Of a DNA stretch of 64,000 nucleotides, positions 25,820 through 33,372 are shown one piece after another (positions within the stretch are counted from its first letter, which is position 1; the number at the start of each line of letters is the position of its first letter). The stretch is from an uncultured Desulfovibrio sp. Its GTDB lineage: Bacteria > Desulfobacterota > Desulfovibrionia > Desulfovibrionales > Desulfovibrionaceae. Under the pieces are notes generated by a model. That model worked only from the letters and a program-made list of their open reading frames with translations, was not told where the DNA came from and did no database searches. Location: positions 1 through 64,000 of the forward strand of contig CAJUMQ010000007.1 of assembly GCA_910587035.1 (NCBI GenBank). The letters are read 5' to 3'. A program made the translations under genes and the position numbers.

Positions 25820-26644
25820 ATGAGATCCACCATATCAATAATAACAGGCCTGATGCTTGTATTTTCCATCCTGCCCGGGTGCGCGAGCAAATATGGCACC
25901 CAGAACACCATGGTCAACTATTATCCGGCCTGCTATGCGCCCATATCGGATTTGCGCGCGCGGGAGCATAATGTTGGTGAGGGCACGGCCACCGGCGCGT
26001 TTCTGGGCGCCATGGGCGGTGCCCTTCTTGGCCTTTTGGCAGGGGGCGGCAAATGGCAGGGGGCGGCTGTGGGCGCTGCCACCGGAGCTGTCACAGGCAC
26101 CATGATGGGCAATGCCTATGCCCAGAGACAGCAGCAGATCGATGATAATCGCCATATGGCCGCATATCTTGAGAACATAGACGGAGACATCAGCAATCTT
26201 GATCTGGCCGGCGCTGCAGCGCGCAATTCGCTGCAATGCTATGACAGGCAGTTTGATGTGCTTCTAAAGCAGATCAGGGCAAGAACAATCACGCGCCAGG
26301 AGGCCTCCTTGCGCTTTGCAGAGATTTCCAGCGGCAGGGAGGAGGCCATCTCCATTCTGGGGCATACTGCCGCATATGGCCGCAACATGGCCCAGCAGTA
26401 TGAGGACGCCTTTGCCCAGGAGGAGCAGGCTCCCGGCGCAAGAGGCGTCAAGAAATCCGGCGCCACCCGCAAGGCCAGGCAGACTGTGGATGCTGCCAAA
26501 AGCCGCCAGCGTGTACTCCAGCACAAGGCCAAGAGCATGGATGAGGAGATAGTGGCAGCGCAGAGCAACACCGCGAAGCAGAATCGGGAAATGAATGCCG
26601 AACTTGGCAAAATATACGAGAATGCCATAGATGCCCGCATTTGA
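25820..26644 (+). CDS. Glycine-zipper lipoprotein
   Basis: 274 residues from ATG 25820 (GGA six bases upstream; an ATG at 25814 is also in frame). The signal peptide ends in a lipobox, SILPGC, so it is probably lipidated at Cys18. Residues ~50-95 form a glycine-zipper (GAFLGAMGGALLGLLAGG, then GAAVGAATGAVTG), as in outer-membrane Rcp/SlyB-type proteins. The rest is helical, with a likely coiled coil in the last 100 residues. Its gene overlaps the next, which is itself coupled to the SrfA-like gene, so the three products may act together at the envelope. No enzymatic motif is seen. Confidence 0.75.
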   Translation: MRSTISIITGLMLVFSILPGCASKYGTQNTMVNYYPACYAPISDLRAREHNVGEGTATGAFLGAMGGALLGLLAGGGKWQGAAVGAATGAVTGTMMGNAYAQRQQQIDDNRHMAAYLENIDGDISNLDLAGAAARNSLQCYDRQFDVLLKQIRARTITRQEASLRFAEISSGREEAISILGHTAAYGRNMAQQYEDAFAQEEQAPGARGVKKSGATRKARQTVDAAKSRQRVLQHKAKSMDEEIVAAQSNTAKQNREMNAELGKIYENAIDARI

Positions 26645-26912
26645 CCGAAAACCGCGCACCGTCTGCCCGCGCGTGTGGCCACTGGCGATCGCCGGGGTGC
26701 TGGCGGCGGCCTGCCTGATGTGCTGCTGGCTTCTGTTCAGCCATTATCAGGAATTAAGGGCCTCGGCGCATGCTGCCGGCTCACGCCAGGCCGCCCTGGT
26801 GGCGGAGCGGGATCAGCTCCTGCAACTCCTTGCCCTTGAGCCATGCGAAGCCAAAAGGCAGTCAGAATCCATCCCGCCGGAACAAATCAAGCCGGTGACT
26901 GGAGGCAAGTGA
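26631..26912 (+). CDS. Small single-TM protein between lipoprotein and SrfA-like genes
   Basis: 93 residues with one N-terminal membrane helix (WPLAIAGVLAAACLMCCWLLF) and a helical tail. I do not recognise the family. It overlaps the lipoprotein stop by 14 bases, and its TGA shares its last base with the ATG of the SrfA-like gene (TGATG). This tight packing and plausible codon use favour a real gene. Confidence 0.6.
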   Translation: MPAFDRKPRTVCPRVWPLAIAGVLAAACLMCCWLLFSHYQELRASAHAAGSRQAALVAERDQLLQLLALEPCEAKRQSESIPPEQIKPVTGGK

Positions 26913-28036
26913 TGGCAATTCAGCCCCTTGCCACCACCTCAAGGGACTCTATCCGGTCCCTGGCCTTTAAGGGCATTCTGGTGTGGTCCTGCTTCCCCCA
27001 GATACATGACATGGTTCTTCGCAGATTTGACGAGGAACATGCGCTGATTTTTTCCAGGCCTGTGGAAGAGGCTGCCACAGGCAAAATTGACTGGTATGCC
27101 CCTTATGATAGCAGCGTCACGCCCGTTGACGAGCTGGATGATGAGGGGCGAAAGCTGGTCCTGGGCCGTTTGCGGGCCATCTGCGCGGATATTGGCGCAT
27201 ATGGCGATGAGCTCGTAAACTCTGGCGATCCCCTCCGCGTGACGCGCGGCAATATTCTCAAGCTCGCCTTGAATTATCCCGACAGCAAGGCGATTTTCGC
27301 AGCCGGTGATCAGCCCGTTCTCACCTGCTGGGGGTGCGCACAGGGGACAGGCCCCATGCCCCAACCCGCGGGATCTGCCCATGTGGCTGGCGCTTCCCGC
27401 ACTTGTATCCTTTGGTGGCTTGCGCCAGCGCTTGCATCACTGCTGCTGTTCTGGCTGCTTTTTACTTCCTTTGGCGCCCTGCCGCCATTGGGTGGCAAAG
27501 CGTTTTTCCATCTGCCCTTGCCTCCATTTCTTGAGCCTCTGGCGGAGCATGAGCCGGAAAATGCGTCTCTGGAAAAGGAAATCGCCACCCTGCGCCAAAA
27601 GCTTGATGCGCATGTGGCGCTCTGCGTGCCGCCTACGGTGGCTGCCGATGCTCCCAAACAGGATAAAACACTTGAAATACCCCAAAAAGCCAGGGACGCC
27701 TCTTTTCTTGAAGGCTCATGGATGTGCGAAACCGGCCTTGCAAGCCGCAGGACAGGCTCCAGGGTTCAGTTTGCCTTCTCCTTTGGGGCGGATGGCAAGG
27801 GCTCTGGCACCGTGCTGGAAAAAAATGACCAGTGTCATGGCAATGCCACGGCCACACTCAAGGATGGCACATTGCACATTGGCCTTGGACCGCAAAAGTG
27901 CGCGAAGTCAGGAAATGTTTATGAAAGTGTGGAGATTGAATGCGCCAATGCCCAGGGCCATGCCACTGTTTGCAAGGGCAAAAATGCCGATGGCTCCACA
28001 TGGAATGCTGTCTTTTTGAGACAGGACCGGCCATGA
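26912..28036 (+). CDS. SrfA-family protein
   Basis: 374 residues from ATG 26912, with GGAGG 6 bases upstream. The N-terminal part has GKIDWYAPYDSSVTP and later QPVLTCWGCA, which I recall as landmarks of SrfA proteins of the enterobacterial srfABC operon. A hydrophobic helix lies near residues 165-190 (LAPALASLLLFWLLF), then a helical linker (ASLEKEIATLRQKL) and a C-terminal domain starting SFLEGSWMC, with ~6 cysteines, like the SrfA C-terminus. The function of SrfA is poorly known; it was described as SsrB-regulated in Salmonella. SrfB and SrfC are not in the window. Family assignment is from memory of motifs. Confidence 0.6.
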   Translation: MAIQPLATTSRDSIRSLAFKGILVWSCFPQIHDMVLRRFDEEHALIFSRPVEEAATGKIDWYAPYDSSVTPVDELDDEGRKLVLGRLRAICADIGAYGDELVNSGDPLRVTRGNILKLALNYPDSKAIFAAGDQPVLTCWGCAQGTGPMPQPAGSAHVAGASRTCILWWLAPALASLLLFWLLFTSFGALPPLGGKAFFHLPLPPFLEPLAEHEPENASLEKEIATLRQKLDAHVALCVPPTVAADAPKQDKTLEIPQKARDASFLEGSWMCETGLASRRTGSRVQFAFSFGADGKGSGTVLEKNDQCHGNATATLKDGTLHIGLGPQKCAKSGNVYESVEIECANAQGHATVCKGKNADGSTWNAVFLRQDRP

Positions 28037-28098
28037 GCGACCATGGCCGCCTTGACGTGGGCCCCCGTGATGGCTATGAATTTGCGTACAGGCGAAAA

Positions 28099-28116
28099 TT
28101 GCCACTTTTTTGGCAA
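28099..28116. other. Short stem-loop before the amino-acid binding protein gene
   Basis: TTGCCA (28099-28104), six bases CTTTTT, TGGCAA (28111-28116). It lies between the SrfA-like gene stop (28036) and the next ATG (28143). It may be a weak terminator, with T-runs in the loop and after it, or an operator. Confidence 0.3.
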
Positions 28117-28142
28117 ATTGTAACATTTTTTATGGAGGATGC

Positions 28143-28880
28143 ATGCTTCGTTCATTCACCGGCGCGCTTCTGGCAGCCTTGATGATGGTTTCAGTGGCCA
28201 GCGCGGCCGAAAAATACAAAGTTGCAAGCGACTGCACATGGCCGCCAATGGAGATGCTGGACGACCAGAAACAGCCCACGGGCTACTCTCCGGAATATAT
28301 CAAGGCTGTTGCCAAGGCGGCTGGCTTTGATGTCGATGTCCAGAATATTGCCTGGGATGGCATTTTTGGTGGCGTGGCAACCGGAAAATATGACATTGTT
28401 GCCAGCTCCACCACCATCACCCCCGAGCGGCAAAAACAGTTTGATTTCAGCGATCCATATTATGAAGTGGTGCAGGCTGTCGTGCTGCCCGCTGGCCAGA
28501 GCATAAGCAAGCTTGCGGATCTCAAGGGCAAGAAGGTGGGCGGCCAGATCGGCACCACCGGCATCTTTGTTATGCGCAAGGCCGACACTGGCGCCGAGCT
28601 CAAGGAATATGACGATGTTGGCCTGGCCATACAGGATCTTGTTGGCGGCCGTCTTGATGCCGTCATCTGCGATGATCCCGTTGCCATGTACTATGTAAAC
28701 AAAAAGCCGGACACAGCCGGCAAGCTCAATCTTTCCTTCAAGACAGACGAGCCGGAATACTATGGCTTTACAGTGCGCAAAGGGCGCAAGGATCTGGTGG
28801 ACAAGATAAACCAGGGCATCAAGGCCGTGAAGGAATCTGGCCAGGAGGCCGAATTGAAGAAAAAGTGGATGGGAGACTAG
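28143..28880 (+). CDS. Periplasmic amino-acid-binding protein of an ABC importer
   Basis: 245 residues; GGAGG lies 4 bases before ATG 28143. A Sec signal peptide ends at VASAAEK. The mature protein is a family 3 solute-binding protein: YKVASDCTWPPMEM at the start, FDVDVQNIAWDGIFGGVATGKYDIV, TITPERQKQFDFSDPYY and KVGGQIGTTG. The family binds polar amino acids such as glutamine, histidine or cystine. The permease follows after 257 bases with hairpins in between, which may make binding protein more abundant than permease. Confidence 0.9.
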   Translation: MLRSFTGALLAALMMVSVASAAEKYKVASDCTWPPMEMLDDQKQPTGYSPEYIKAVAKAAGFDVDVQNIAWDGIFGGVATGKYDIVASSTTITPERQKQFDFSDPYYEVVQAVVLPAGQSISKLADLKGKKVGGQIGTTGIFVMRKADTGAELKEYDDVGLAIQDLVGGRLDAVICDDPVAMYYVNKKPDTAGKLNLSFKTDEPEYYGFTVRKGRKDLVDKINQGIKAVKESGQEAELKKKWMGD

Positions 28881-28923
28881 TGTCGCATCAGGCGACAATT
28901 GTCGCAATCCATATGGGATTGCG
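28881..28923 (+). other. Two consecutive stem-loops after the binding-protein gene
   Basis: TGTCGC/GCGACA (28881-28886 and 28892-28897) and CGCAATCC/GGATTGCG (28903-28910 and 28916-28923) follow the stop directly. No T-run follows, so they are more likely mRNA-stabilising or attenuating structures than intrinsic terminators. Confidence 0.4.
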
Positions 28924-29029
28924 CGCCGCCAGCGGCGGAGAAAGCAAATCAAACATCACGTTTTTTGCCTTGCTATCTTCGTATTTTTACGGCAGTAAAA
29001 ACATGACATCTCACTAGTTGGGTGTCCAT

Positions 29030-29064
29030 GCAGCCCCTGGGCACATAGCCCGGGGGCTGCATTT
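29030..29064 (+). terminator. Hairpin between ABC binding protein and permease genes
   Basis: Arms of 13 bases, GCAGCCCCTGGGC (29030-29042) and GCCCGGGGGCTGC (29048-29060), with one T-G pair and a five-base loop, followed by ATTTT. It should end or attenuate transcription before the permease gene. Confidence 0.7.
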
Positions 29065-29137
29065 TGCTGTCGCCGGATATGCGTTTTACTGTATGGCATG
29101 ACCGCGCAGAAATCCATGGCATGGCCAGGGAGGCTAG

Positions 29138-30028
29138 ATGTTCAAGCTCAGGCGTCTAATACGAGAGAAAGCACCGGCGGATGGCAGTCGTCATCGCGCC
29201 TTTTTTCACAAGGGCAGGCGCATACAGCCCCCAAAGGCCGAGCAGGAGAGCAGCGCCAATATAGTGATGGTCACCGATGGCGCATCCATTCCCAACCCGC
29301 GTGAATGGCGTCTGGTCAATGCTTGGTCGATCTCCCTTGTGGGCGCAATCGGATCCCTTCTGGCTCTTTGTCTTATCTGGCCAGAGCCGTACAGGCGCAT
29401 TCTTTTCTATCTGCCAGACGGCATTCTGATAACCTTTGAGATCACGATCCTCTCCATATGTTTCGCGGTGCCCCTGGGCCTCATCACAGGGCTGGGCCGT
29501 ATCTCGCGCAACAGGTTCATAAATCTGCTTGCTTCCACATATGTGGAGGTTATCCGCGGCATTCCCCTGCTGGTGCAGCTCTTTTACATCTATTACGCGC
29601 TTTCGCGCTTTGTCCAGGTCAGCGGCATAACCTCTGCCGTCACAGCCATCAGCATCTGTTATGGCGCCTATATGGGAGAGGTTTTCCGCGCGGGCATCAT
29701 GGCCATACCCAAAGGCCAGACAGAGGCAGCCAGATCTTTGGGGTTCAACCGCTTCCAGACCATGTTCTATGTCGTATTGCCGCAGGCCTGGCGCACCATA
29801 CTGCCGCCTGTTGGCAATGAGTGCATCGCCATGCTCAAGGATACGTCCCTTGTATCCATTCTGGCTGTGCCGGACATAATGCAAAGGGCGCGCAGTTTTG
29901 TCGGCACCACATATCTTTATTTTGAGACCTATACTGTTGTGGCGCTCATTTATCTCATAATCACCCTGATTCTTTCAAAATGCGTGAGTCATATGGAGGG
30001 GCGCCTGAATTATTACGATGGCAAATAG
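29138..30028 (+). CDS. Polar amino-acid ABC transporter permease
   Basis: 296 residues; AGGGAGG lies about 5 bases before the ATG. The first ~60 residues are a polar extension not usual in this family. The permease then shows the HisM/GlnP pattern: PDGILITFEITILSICFAVP, YVEVIRGIPLLVQLF, and the EAA loop GQTEAARSLGFNRFQTM that contacts the ATPase. It forms the inner-membrane channel for the upstream binding protein. No ATPase gene is nearby; hcp comes next. Confidence 0.88.
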   Translation: MFKLRRLIREKAPADGSRHRAFFHKGRRIQPPKAEQESSANIVMVTDGASIPNPREWRLVNAWSISLVGAIGSLLALCLIWPEPYRRILFYLPDGILITFEITILSICFAVPLGLITGLGRISRNRFINLLASTYVEVIRGIPLLVQLFYIYYALSRFVQVSGITSAVTAISICYGAYMGEVFRAGIMAIPKGQTEAARSLGFNRFQTMFYVVLPQAWRTILPPVGNECIAMLKDTSLVSILAVPDIMQRARSFVGTTYLYFETYTVVALIYLIITLILSKCVSHMEGRLNYYDGK

Positions 30029-30050
30029 TCATATCAGGCCGATTTCCATC

Positions 30051-30080
30051 AAAATCCACGCCTGGGCGTGGATTTTGCAT
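30051..30080 (+). terminator. Rho-independent terminator after the ABC permease gene
   Basis: Perfect 11-base arms AAAATCCACGC (30051-30061) and GCGTGGATTTT (30066-30076), loop CTGG, with the T-run in the end of the stem. The right arm and following bases also read GG-N10-GC, discussed as a finding. Confidence 0.75.
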
Positions 30081-30245
30081 TTAAAAGATATCTGATGTAG
30101 ATTTGCGACCGGAGGAGGCAGCCAGGGGGAGGCGCCATGCCTTTGCCGGCATGGGGATGTCTCGCTTTTTCGCGGGGCCAGATCGGCAAGCTGCGCGTTT
30201 TGCCTTATTCTCCATGAGGGAACAGGGGGGAAAAAGGAGCAACAA

Positions 30246-31865
30246 ATGTTTTGCGATCAATGTGAACAGACCGCCAAAGGCGTAGGATGCACCGTCAGGG
30301 GCGTTTGCGGCAAGGATGGCGAGGTCGCGCTGGAGCAGGACCAGCTTGTCTATCAGCTGCGCATGCTTGCCAATCTGGTTAATGAGGCTCAGGGCAGGGC
30401 CCTGGATACCACTCAATATGACGATTTTATTGCCGAAGCCCTGTTTGCCACCCTCACAAATGTCAATTTCGATCCCGCCGCAATCCATGCCCTGCAGTTG
30501 ACCGCATTTAATGACTGCCGCACTCTGGCCGCGCAGACTGGCGAAGTGCCAGATGATCTTGAGCTCACTCTGGACGAGTTTCTGGCACGCCTGCCAGAGA
30601 CCGTGGTGGGGTTGGGCACCTTCAGCCGCGATGCCGATGTGGATAGCGCAATGCAGATGCTGCTGTTTGGCTTAAAGGGCCTGTGCGCCTATAAAACTCA
30701 TGCAGCCAGGCTGGGAGAGCGCGATGCGGCGCTCTCCGCATTTGTACGCAAGGCTCTGCTGGCAGGAACAAAATGGGATTCCCAGACACGCGACCTTGGC
30801 GGCTGGCTGGATCTGGTTCTGGAATGCGGTCATGCCAACCTCAAGGCCATGGAGCTGCTGGATCGGGGCAATACAGGCCATTTTGGTGATCCCGTGCCCA
30901 CTAGCTTCTCCCTCGGCCATAAAAAGGGCAAGGCAATACTTGTATCCGGCCATGATCTGCTGGATCTTGAGGAACTTCTCAAGCAAACCGAAGGCACAGG
31001 CATAAATGTCTATACGCATGGCGAAATGCTGCCGGCCCATGGTTATCCAAAACTCAAGGCCTACAGTCATCTTGCCGGAAATTTTGGCACAGCCTGGCAA
31101 AACCAGCAAAAGGAGCTGCCAGCCTTTCCTGGCCCGGTGATATTTACCACAAACTGCATCCAGAATCCCAAAGGCTATGCCGAGAAAGTATTCACCACTG
31201 GCAATGTGGGCTGGCCAGGCTGCAGGCATTGCCATGGCCACGATTTTTCCGAAGTCATAGCCATGGCGAAGGAAATGCCAGGATTTGCCGAAGACGAGCC
31301 GGCCAGGGAGATTCTCACCGGCTTTGGGCGCAAGACATTGCAGGATGCCGCCCCGGCAATACTCGATGCAGTGGCGCAAGGCAAACTCCGCCATATCTTT
31401 CTGGTGGGAGGCTGTGATGGCGCCCGGCCAACCCGGGAATATTACACCGAGTTTGTGGAAAAAACTCCATCAGATACAATTGTGCTGACTCTGGCCTGTG
31501 GCAAATTCCGTTTTTACGACAAGGATCTGGGCAAGCTTGGCGATTTCCCAAGGCTTATGGATTGCGGCCAGTGCAATGATGCCTTTACGGCCATCCATAC
31601 CGCCACGGCTCTTGCGGACGCGCTCAACTGCGATGTCAATGATCTGCCGCTGTCCCTTGTCATTTCATGGTATGAGCAGAAGGCTGTGGCCATACTGCTG
31701 ACATTGCTGGCCCTGGGCATACGCAACATCATTATTGGCCCGACTCTTCCTGCATTTGTATCGCCAGCCATTCTCAAGATAATTACGGAACAGTGGGGCC
31801 TGCGCCTGATGAGCACCCCTGAAGAAGATATGAAGGCCTGTCTGGACAGAAAGAATAATGCCTGA
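30246..31865 (+). CDS. hcp: Hydroxylamine reductase / hybrid-cluster protein
   Basis: 539 residues, the normal class I Hcp length. The N-terminal cluster uses Cys3, Cys6, Cys15 and Cys21 (CDQCEQTAKGVGCTVRGVC), the CX2CX8CX5C spacing typical of anaerobes. Hybrid-cluster ligands are visible in VLECGHANLKAMEL (His), VYTHGEMLPAHGYP (Glu), TTNCIQNPKGY, GWPGCRHC and LACGKFRFYD (Cys). Hcp reduces nitric oxide or hydroxylamine and protects anaerobes from nitrosative stress. AGGAG lies about 7 bases upstream. No Hcr or ferredoxin gene is adjacent. In related bacteria it is controlled by HcpR, but no site was recognised here. Confidence 0.96.
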   Translation: MFCDQCEQTAKGVGCTVRGVCGKDGEVALEQDQLVYQLRMLANLVNEAQGRALDTTQYDDFIAEALFATLTNVNFDPAAIHALQLTAFNDCRTLAAQTGEVPDDLELTLDEFLARLPETVVGLGTFSRDADVDSAMQMLLFGLKGLCAYKTHAARLGERDAALSAFVRKALLAGTKWDSQTRDLGGWLDLVLECGHANLKAMELLDRGNTGHFGDPVPTSFSLGHKKGKAILVSGHDLLDLEELLKQTEGTGINVYTHGEMLPAHGYPKLKAYSHLAGNFGTAWQNQQKELPAFPGPVIFTTNCIQNPKGYAEKVFTTGNVGWPGCRHCHGHDFSEVIAMAKEMPGFAEDEPAREILTGFGRKTLQDAAPAILDAVAQGKLRHIFLVGGCDGARPTREYYTEFVEKTPSDTIVLTLACGKFRFYDKDLGKLGDFPRLMDCGQCNDAFTAIHTATALADALNCDVNDLPLSLVISWYEQKAVAILLTLLALGIRNIIIGPTLPAFVSPAILKIITEQWGLRLMSTPEEDMKACLDRKNNA

Positions 31866-31886
31866 CAATGTCCCGACAGGGGCTGT

Positions 31887-31916
31887 GCCAGTCAAAAAAC
31901 ACGTTTTTTGACTGGC
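31887..31916. terminator. Long perfect hairpin terminator after hcp
   Basis: Perfect 14-base arms, GCCAGTCAAAAAAC (31887-31900) and GTTTTTTGACTGGC (31903-31916), separated by two bases. The A- and T-runs in the stem would let it work in both directions, for hcp (stop at 31865) and for the convergent thioesterase gene. Confidence 0.75.
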
Positions 31917-31964
31917 GATATTTTACGCTGAAAGTATAAATTTCAACGTTAAGCCATGATCAAG

Positions 31965-32001
31965 CCCGCCTGCAGCGGCCGCAAAGCTGGCTGCGGGCGG
32001 G
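31965..32001. repeat. GC-rich imperfect dyad of unknown role
   Basis: CCCGCCTGCAGC (31965-31976) and GCTGCGGGCGGG (31990-32001) pair at 11 of 12 positions around a 13-base loop. It lies in the ~170-base gap between the hcp terminator and the thioesterase stop, where no gene is seen. Confidence 0.4.
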
Positions 32002-32084
32002 ATAGCATGCTACCTGCCAGGGATTGCCGGTCCACCCGGCTCCGGCCCGAGCCAGTGGAAAGGGGCTTTTCCGTGCGGCTATTT

Positions 32085-32492
32085 TTACCGCCCCTCTCTG
32101 CGTGCTCCGGCCCTGCTTTCAAATCTGTCCTTCTGAACGATGGCACGTTCATGAAAACCATCTCCAATCAAGCCATATTCATCCCTTGCCTCAACATCAA
32201 AAAACAGGCGCCTGCCATCTTCAGATACTGATTTGAGGACCGCCCTGAAAAATACCTTCATCCCCTCCGTTGTTGGAGCCCGATGCCACACATCCACATG
32301 CACGCCAACAGTGGTTTGGCCGTCATCCAGGCAGTTCTGCACGGCCGCCACAGCCGCGGCCTCCATGCCGGCTATCATCATGGCCGTGGAAAAAACGGAA
32401 ACAAGACCGCTGCCCACAACATTGGCCAGGTGTGAGTTCGCAACGACAAAACTGTTTTCGGCCTCAAGGCCTGGCACAAGCTCCTTTTTCAT
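32085..32492 (-). CDS. FlK-like hotdog-fold thioesterase
   Basis: 135 residues. The pattern resembles the fluoroacetyl-CoA thioesterase (FlK-like) family: VVGSGLVSVFSTAMMIAGMEAAAV (active-site Ser/Thr and Glu), QTTVGVHVDVWHRAPTTEGM (active-site His) and RLFFDVEARDEYGLIGDG. The family hydrolyses short acyl-CoA thioesters; specificity for fluoroacetyl-CoA is not implied. GGAG with GAGG lies before the ATG. It is convergent with hcp and divergent from the YigZ gene. Confidence 0.8.
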   Translation of the reverse strand: MKKELVPGLEAENSFVVANSHLANVVGSGLVSVFSTAMMIAGMEAAAVAAVQNCLDDGQTTVGVHVDVWHRAPTTEGMKVFFRAVLKSVSEDGRRLFFDVEARDEYGLIGDGFHERAIVQKDRFESRAGARREGR

Positions 32493-32601
32493 GCCTCACT
32501 CCGCTATAGATGATGGAAAATTGACCTCGGGTCCGGATTTTGACGGGTAGCCAAAATTTTTAATATTGCCCCTGTTCAAATCACCTGTTAAAATATATTA
32601 C

Positions 32602-33252
32602 ATGAGTGTGTGCGACAAGCCATTTAACCGTTTTCCCGTGCCCGCCGCGGATGCGCAAAATCCACATTGCACGGAGCTGGTGGTTCGCCGCAGCCGTTTT
32701 TTGACCTATAGCTGCCACTGCCCCACAGTCGCGGCAGCCCGCGCCTTTGTGGCGGGCATGCGGCTGAAAAATGCGGATGCGACCCACAACTGCTGGGCAT
32801 TTGTGGCCGGCAGCCCAGGCAATACCGCCAGTATTGGCTCCTCCGATGACGGTGAGCCCCATGGCACGGCCGGGCGGCCAATGCTTAACGCACTTTTGCA
32901 CAGTGGCACAGGCGAGGTGTGTTCTGTGGTCAGCCGCTGGTTTGGCGGCGTGAAGCTGGGCACTGGTGGTCTGGCGCGAGCCTATCAGGACTCGGTGCTT
33001 GGCAATCTGGAAAGTCTGCCGCGGGCCATGTCCGTCTCGCGGGTGCTATGCAAAATTGTGCTGGATTATGCCTACATGGATGGCATAAGACGTCTGCTCC
33101 TGAGTCATGAAGGTGAAATAAGACAGGAAAGCTATTCAGAATGCGCCGAGCTGCTTGTCTCGCTGCCAGACGACAGGGTCACGGATTTTTGCGCAGCGGC
33201 TGCAGGCGTAAGCAATGGCAGCGCCGCCATCTGCGCGGCCGATTGTATTTAA
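32602..33252 (+). CDS. YigZ/IMPACT family protein
   Basis: 216 residues from ATG 32602 (an in-frame ATG at 32566 is less likely). The N-terminal UPF0029/IMPACT domain is plain: ELVVRRSRFLTYSCH, DATHNCWAFVAG, SSDDGEPHGTAGRPML and VVSRWFGGVKLGTGGLARAY. A C-terminal ~60-residue ferredoxin-like domain follows. The biochemical role is not settled; a link to translation or proteolysis control has been suggested for the family. No good Shine-Dalgarno is seen. It precedes the flagellar block but has its own 120-base spacer before flhF. Confidence 0.88.
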   Translation: MSVCDKPFNRFPVPAADAQNPHCTELVVRRSRFLTYSCHCPTVAAARAFVAGMRLKNADATHNCWAFVAGSPGNTASIGSSDDGEPHGTAGRPMLNALLHSGTGEVCSVVSRWFGGVKLGTGGLARAYQDSVLGNLESLPRAMSVSRVLCKIVLDYAYMDGIRRLLLSHEGEIRQESYSECAELLVSLPDDRVTDFCAAAAGVSNGSAAICAADCI

Positions 33253-33308
33253 GCGATGTAAAAAAATATGAATTATCAATATCATAGATTTTTCAACAGG
33301 TTCAATCT

Positions 33309-33323
33309 GGCCTTTTTTTTGCA
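33309..33323 (+). promoter_or_regulatory. Sigma-54 promoter of flhF
   Basis: CTGG (GG at 33309-33310), ten bases CCTTTTTTTT, then GC (33321-33322) in TTTGCAT gives exact GG-N10-GC spacing with a good -12 box. Transcription would start near 33334, about 40 bases before the flhF ATG. Sigma-54 control of flagellar genes is common. Confidence 0.65.
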
Positions 33324-33372
33324 TAAATTTACTTGTCGTCAAAGTTTCGGCGGCAAACCGAAGGAATAGATC

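Noticed and set aside
31965..32084. A small-RNA gene call for the GC-rich gap
   Set aside because: There is no recognisable promoter and no resemblance to a known RNA; kept only as a finding.
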